From the NCBI RefSeq assembly GCF_900109225.1, contig NZ_FNZK01000019.1, positions 46,222-110,221 of the forward strand: a DNA stretch of 64,000 nucleotides, read 5' to 3'. This document shows, one piece after another, positions 61,312-64,000 of the stretch. Position numbers and translations under genes: made by a program. Numbering within the stretch: the first letter of the stretch is position 1; every line of letters starts with the position of its first letter. Under the pieces are notes generated by a model. It did not search any database. It saw nothing but the letters and a program-made list of their open reading frames with translations, and was not told the DNA's origin. The stretch comes from Propionispira arboris. GTDB lineage: Bacteria; Bacillota; Negativicutes; Selenomonadales; Selenomonadaceae.

Positions 61312-61521
61312 ATGATTTATGAAATGATGCGTTCAATGGCAGGTACCTATTTATGCAGTATCACAGATCTTTATATTGAACATCAAGACCTTCTTAACAC
61401 GCTTATAGTCTGTGGTGCTCTTGTATGGCTGATATATCGCAACAAATATCATAAAAATAACAAACCAATAAAAGCAGTAAAAATAATGGGCATGACGATT
61501 TATGAAATAAAAGATTCTTAA
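61312..61521 (+). CDS. Small membrane protein of unknown function (69 aa)
   Basis: 69 residues with GAGGG 5 nt before the ATG. One predicted membrane helix (about 30-45, LLNTLIVCGALVWLIY), a basic stretch NKYHKNNK after it and a short soluble tail. No family recognised. It sits inside the PTS operon between EIIC and the MITE-like element, so it may assist or regulate the permease, or be an unrelated insertion. Confidence 0.6.
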   Translation: MIYEMMRSMAGTYLCSITDLYIEHQDLLNTLIVCGALVWLIYRNKYHKNNKPIKAVKIMGMTIYEIKDS

Positions 61522-61532
61522 TAGAATAAACT

Positions 61533-61670
61533 AAAAGGGGGCTGTTGCACTAAACGCATAATCCTAATAAATATACAAACCCTATCTTTTTGACATGCAA
61601 AAGTTTGCGCTTCAGAGAATGGTTTTGCATATTTATTTGCGAAGAATGTCTAATGCGATAGCTCCTTTTT
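61533..61670. mobile_element. MITE-like fold-back element
   Basis: About 138 bp with long imperfect terminal inverted repeats: left AAAAGGGGGCTGTTGCACTA, right (reverse complement) AAAAAGGAGCTATCGCATTA. The similarity continues inwards to AATAAATATACAAACC/AATAAATATGCAAAACC, so the whole element folds back on itself. No coding capacity. The GGGGCTGT-GCA ends resemble those of transposon families common in Firmicutes. It splits the PTS operon between 61521 and the aldolase gene. Confidence 0.6.
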
Positions 61671-61719
61671 AATTCGCTACAGAAAAATTCATAATATTAC
61701 CAAAATGAGGTGTAAAAAT

Positions 61720-62367
61720 ATGCTGTTACAAAAAGAAAGAGAATCTGTTGTAGTATATTGTCAAAAATTAGTAACAAATGGCTTAACCAAAGGAACAGGC
61801 GGAAACATTAGTATTGTAAATCGTGAAAAAAATTTAATAGCAATTAGTCCCAGTGGTTTAGATTATTTTAAAACAAAACCAGAAGATGTAGTTGTTATAG
61901 ATTTCGATGGAAATGTAGTAGATGGGGATCGTAAACCGTCCAGTGAAATAGATATGCACAGAATTTTTTTCATAAATCGTCTCACCGTAAATGCCGTGGT
62001 TCACGCCCATTCCTTATATGGTGCTATTTTAGCTTGTTTGAATTGGAATCTTGAACCGGTACATTATTTGATTGGCTATGCAGGAGAAAATGTCCGATGT
62101 ACACCGTATTGTACTTTTGGTACATGGGAACTGGCAAAAAGTGCCTACGAAGGTATGAAAGATCGTAATGCTGTCATTTTAGGAAACCATGGTCTCTTAG
62201 CAGTTGGTGCAGATATTGCTAAAGCCTTTGATACACTTGAAGAAGTAGAATTTTGTGCCGAAATTTATTATAAAACAAAAATTGCTGGCAACCCCATTAT
62301 TTTATCAAAAAAAGAAATGGATCTTGTATTAGATAAATTCCAAACTTATGGACAAAAGAAAGGTTGA
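61720..62367 (+). CDS. Class II aldolase, L-fuculose/ribulose-phosphate type
   Basis: 215 residues from the ATG at 61720 (GAGGTG 7 nt before; the frame opens at 61705). FucA fold: GGNISIVNRE, PSSEIDMHRI, the zinc histidines in VVHAHSL, and GNHGLLAVG with the third histidine. Splits a ketose 1-phosphate to DHAP and an aldehyde. In this operon the substrate should be the ketose phosphate made from the PTS-imported polyol. Confidence 0.88.
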   Translation: MLLQKERESVVVYCQKLVTNGLTKGTGGNISIVNREKNLIAISPSGLDYFKTKPEDVVVIDFDGNVVDGDRKPSSEIDMHRIFFINRLTVNAVVHAHSLYGAILACLNWNLEPVHYLIGYAGENVRCTPYCTFGTWELAKSAYEGMKDRNAVILGNHGLLAVGADIAKAFDTLEEVEFCAEIYYKTKIAGNPIILSKKEMDLVLDKFQTYGQKKG

Positions 62368-62373
62368 TTTTTG

Positions 62374-63399
62374 ATGAAAATTGCTAATTTTTATGGACCG
62401 GAAGACGTTCGTATTGAAGAAGCTCCTATCCCCACCCCCAACGCTGGGGAAATTATTATTCAAAATAAGGTAGCTTTGACTTGTGGTACCGATGTAAAAA
62501 TGTATATGCGAGGATATCCTCTACTGACGCCTCCACATGGTTTTGGACATGAAGCTGCTGGAATTATATCTGCTATCGGTGCAGGCATAACAAAATTCAA
62601 GGTGGGCGATCGTGTTGTGGCACATGATTCAGCACCGTGTGGCACTTGTTATTACTGCAAACAGGGTCAGCACTCTATGTGTGAAAATCTTATTTTAAAT
62701 TTTGGAGCCTTTTCTCAATACCAAAAAATACCGGCACCTTTAGTTGCACAAAATGTTTTTCATATCCCTCCCCATATGAACTTACGTGATGCAGCATTAA
62801 CTGAACCTTTTGCTTGCGCAGTATATGGTATAGCCGAAATTGGTATAGAACCCGGAGATACTGTTGTTGTGAATGGTGCCGGACCAATCGGTCTCATGTT
62901 TACTCGACTGGCTTACTTTAAAGGTGCTAAAGTCATTGCAACAGATCTGTCTGATAATCGCTTAAAAACAGCTAAACAATTAGGTGCGGCTATTACAATT
63001 AATGTTAGTAAATGTGAAGATATTGTACAAACCGTTAAAGAATACACGGATGAAGGTCGTGGGGCAGATGTAGCCATTGAAGCTGTCGGCATGCCTGCAA
63101 CATGGGAAACAACCATCCCAATGTCAAGAAAGGGTGGTCGGGTTTTGCTTTTTGGCGGAACGAAGGGCGGCAGCACCATTCAGTTAGATGCAACGATGCT
63201 CCATTATTCACAAATTACAATAAAAGGTGTATTTCACACTACGCCTAAATATGTTGCCAAAGCTTTTGATCTGATTAAAAACGGCGTAATAAGTGCTGAT
63301 GTATTTATTGGCAATGAATATCCCTTGGATAAAGTTGTGGATGCCTTATTGTCACATAAAAGCGGCAATGTTATTAAAAACTGTATTGTTTTTGATTGA
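62374..63399 (+). CDS. Zinc-dependent medium-chain dehydrogenase (polyol-phosphate type)
   Basis: 341 residues; ATG at 62374 preferred over TTG at 62371. Catalytic zinc residues C38 (TCGTD) and GHE (H59/E60 region), four-cysteine structural zinc site CGTCYYCKQGQHSMC (about 89-103) and NAD loop GAGPIGLMFTRLA (about 168-180). Same class as galactitol-1-phosphate and sorbitol dehydrogenases, so it would oxidise the imported polyol phosphate before aldol cleavage. Starts 6 bp after the aldolase stop. Confidence 0.9.
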   Translation: MKIANFYGPEDVRIEEAPIPTPNAGEIIIQNKVALTCGTDVKMYMRGYPLLTPPHGFGHEAAGIISAIGAGITKFKVGDRVVAHDSAPCGTCYYCKQGQHSMCENLILNFGAFSQYQKIPAPLVAQNVFHIPPHMNLRDAALTEPFACAVYGIAEIGIEPGDTVVVNGAGPIGLMFTRLAYFKGAKVIATDLSDNRLKTAKQLGAAITINVSKCEDIVQTVKEYTDEGRGADVAIEAVGMPATWETTIPMSRKGGRVLLFGGTKGGSTIQLDATMLHYSQITIKGVFHTTPKYVAKAFDLIKNGVISADVFIGNEYPLDKVVDALLSHKSGNVIKNCIVFD

Positions 63400-63433
63400 T
63401 AAAAAGTCAACATCTATGATTCCTACTTTTAAT

Positions 63434-63491
63434 AAATAATATAAAAATAGCAGGTATACTTTCTGAAGCACCTGCTATTTTTATATTATTT
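63434..63491. terminator. Bidirectional terminator, PTS operon/glpC
   Basis: 22-bp perfect arms (63434-63455 with 63470-63491), A/T-rich outer ends. Closes the polyol operon on the right and glpC on the left. Confidence 0.85.
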
Positions 63492-63568
63492 AAATGAATC
63501 TACTTAATTGTAAAATTTTTCTTAATAACTATAAATATAGTATAGTTTGGATATAGCTCTTATGCACT

Positions 63569-64000
63569 TCAATCTGTATTATGGTAAGATTTCGCCAATA
63601 TACTAATTGGATGCATTGTCTTAACCTCTGCCCCATGCTCAATCTGTGCCCGGCATGTACCACAATCTGTAAGAACTGTATCTACACCACTCGCTTTTAC
63701 TGTATCAAAGAGAGTATTTCCTATTTTCATGGAAAGATTATAGTTTTCCGCTTTATAACCGTAGTTACCTGAAATTCCACAGCAGCCAGCATCGGCGTCG
63801 GTTACTTTAACACCTGGTACGAGTTTGAGTAGTTCCATGGCCGGAAGTCCAATTCCCTGTACGCGCAAGTGGCAGGGTGCATGATACATAAATTCATGAC
63901 TCACTTCACCAAAGTTTTCATTTAATTGATCATTTTGGTAGAGTGCTTCTAAAAATTCACAGGCATCAAAAATATGTTTTGCATTTTCTTCCATGTCCGG
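63569..64000 (-). CDS. glpC: Anaerobic glycerol-3-phosphate dehydrogenase subunit C, 3' part
   Basis: Only the last about 143 codons lie in the window; the frame stays open across 63994 to the edge, so the ATG at 63994 is internal. CCG-domain cysteines are seen in YHAPCHLRVQ, DAGCCGISGNYG and TDCGTCRAQIEHG, matching the end of GlpC. GlpC is the iron-sulfur subunit that carries electrons from GlpAB to menaquinone during anaerobic growth. The remaining gene and probably glpAB lie to the right. Confidence 0.88.
   Translation of the reverse strand, partial: PDMEENAKHIFDACEFLEALYQNDQLNENFGEVSHEFMYHAPCHLRVQGIGLPAMELLKLVPGVKVTDADAGCCGISGNYGYKAENYNLSMKIGNTLFDTVKASGVDTVLTDCGTCRAQIEHGAEVKTMHPISILAKSYHNTD

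Overview
AT-rich 64 kb chromosomal window from an anaerobic saccharolytic bacterium. Low-GC Firmicute-type genes (mannose-family PTS, LevR-like regulator, RpiR regulators, strong AGGAGG ribosome binding sites) sit next to a TolC/NodT outer-membrane efflux protein with its HlyD partner. That combination points to a diderm Firmicute (Negativicutes, Selenomonas/Pectinatus/Megamonas-like). This is inferred from gene content only. There is no rRNA, complete tRNA, CRISPR array or prophage.

Layout. 0.5-3 kb: RidA with a divergent HxlR regulator, RsgA GTPase and a small HTH protein. 3.2-16.4 kb: an 11-gene leftward operon (M20 amidase with a frameshift, HutF-like deaminase, two-subunit aconitase X, D-2-hydroxyacid dehydrogenase, NitT/TauT-type ABC importer, HutU, HutI, HutD) under an RpiR regulator. 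It has the middle of the histidine-degradation pathway but no histidine ammonia-lyase, and it has extra enzymes of unknown purpose. 16.5-22.3 kb: iron-sulfur flavoprotein-like reductase, MATE exporter, two exported proteins of unknown function, GNAT, LysR. 22.6-26 kb: GH36 alpha-galactosidase with a divergent AraC regulator. 26.1-32.8 kb: an oxidative L-fucose pathway (IclR, UxaA-type dehydratase, SDR, FucP, lactonase fused to mutarotase, DapA-type aldolase) resembling the Campylobacter jejuni fucose locus. 34.1-39.8 kb: D-glucosaminate PTS and catabolic operon (dgaABCDEF-like) with an RpiR regulator and a 58-bp perfect palindrome containing promoters. 39.8-40.4 kb: transposase remnant. 40.5-47.9 kb: YbhGFSR/CecR-like drug exporter with its own outer-membrane channel. 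48.1 kb: tRNA-Ser 3' fragment. 48.2-53 kb: ene-reductase, PhlG/phloretin-hydrolase-like enzyme and flavoprotein under a LysR regulator, a candidate polyphenol-degrading module. 53.2-54.1 kb: a lipoprotein esterase. 54.4-63.4 kb: a sigma54-dependent LevR-like activator, a GpsA-like dehydrogenase and a galactitol-type PTS with class II aldolase and zinc dehydrogenase, probably for a polyol. 63.6 kb to the edge: 3' part of glpC.

The window is mostly a set of regulated catabolic cassettes (histidine-like imidazoles, galactosides, fucose, glucosaminate, polyols, polyphenols) that feed pyruvate, triose phosphate or glutamate into central metabolism. Mobile-element traces (transposase fragment, fold-back MITE-like element, tRNA fragment) lie between cassettes.
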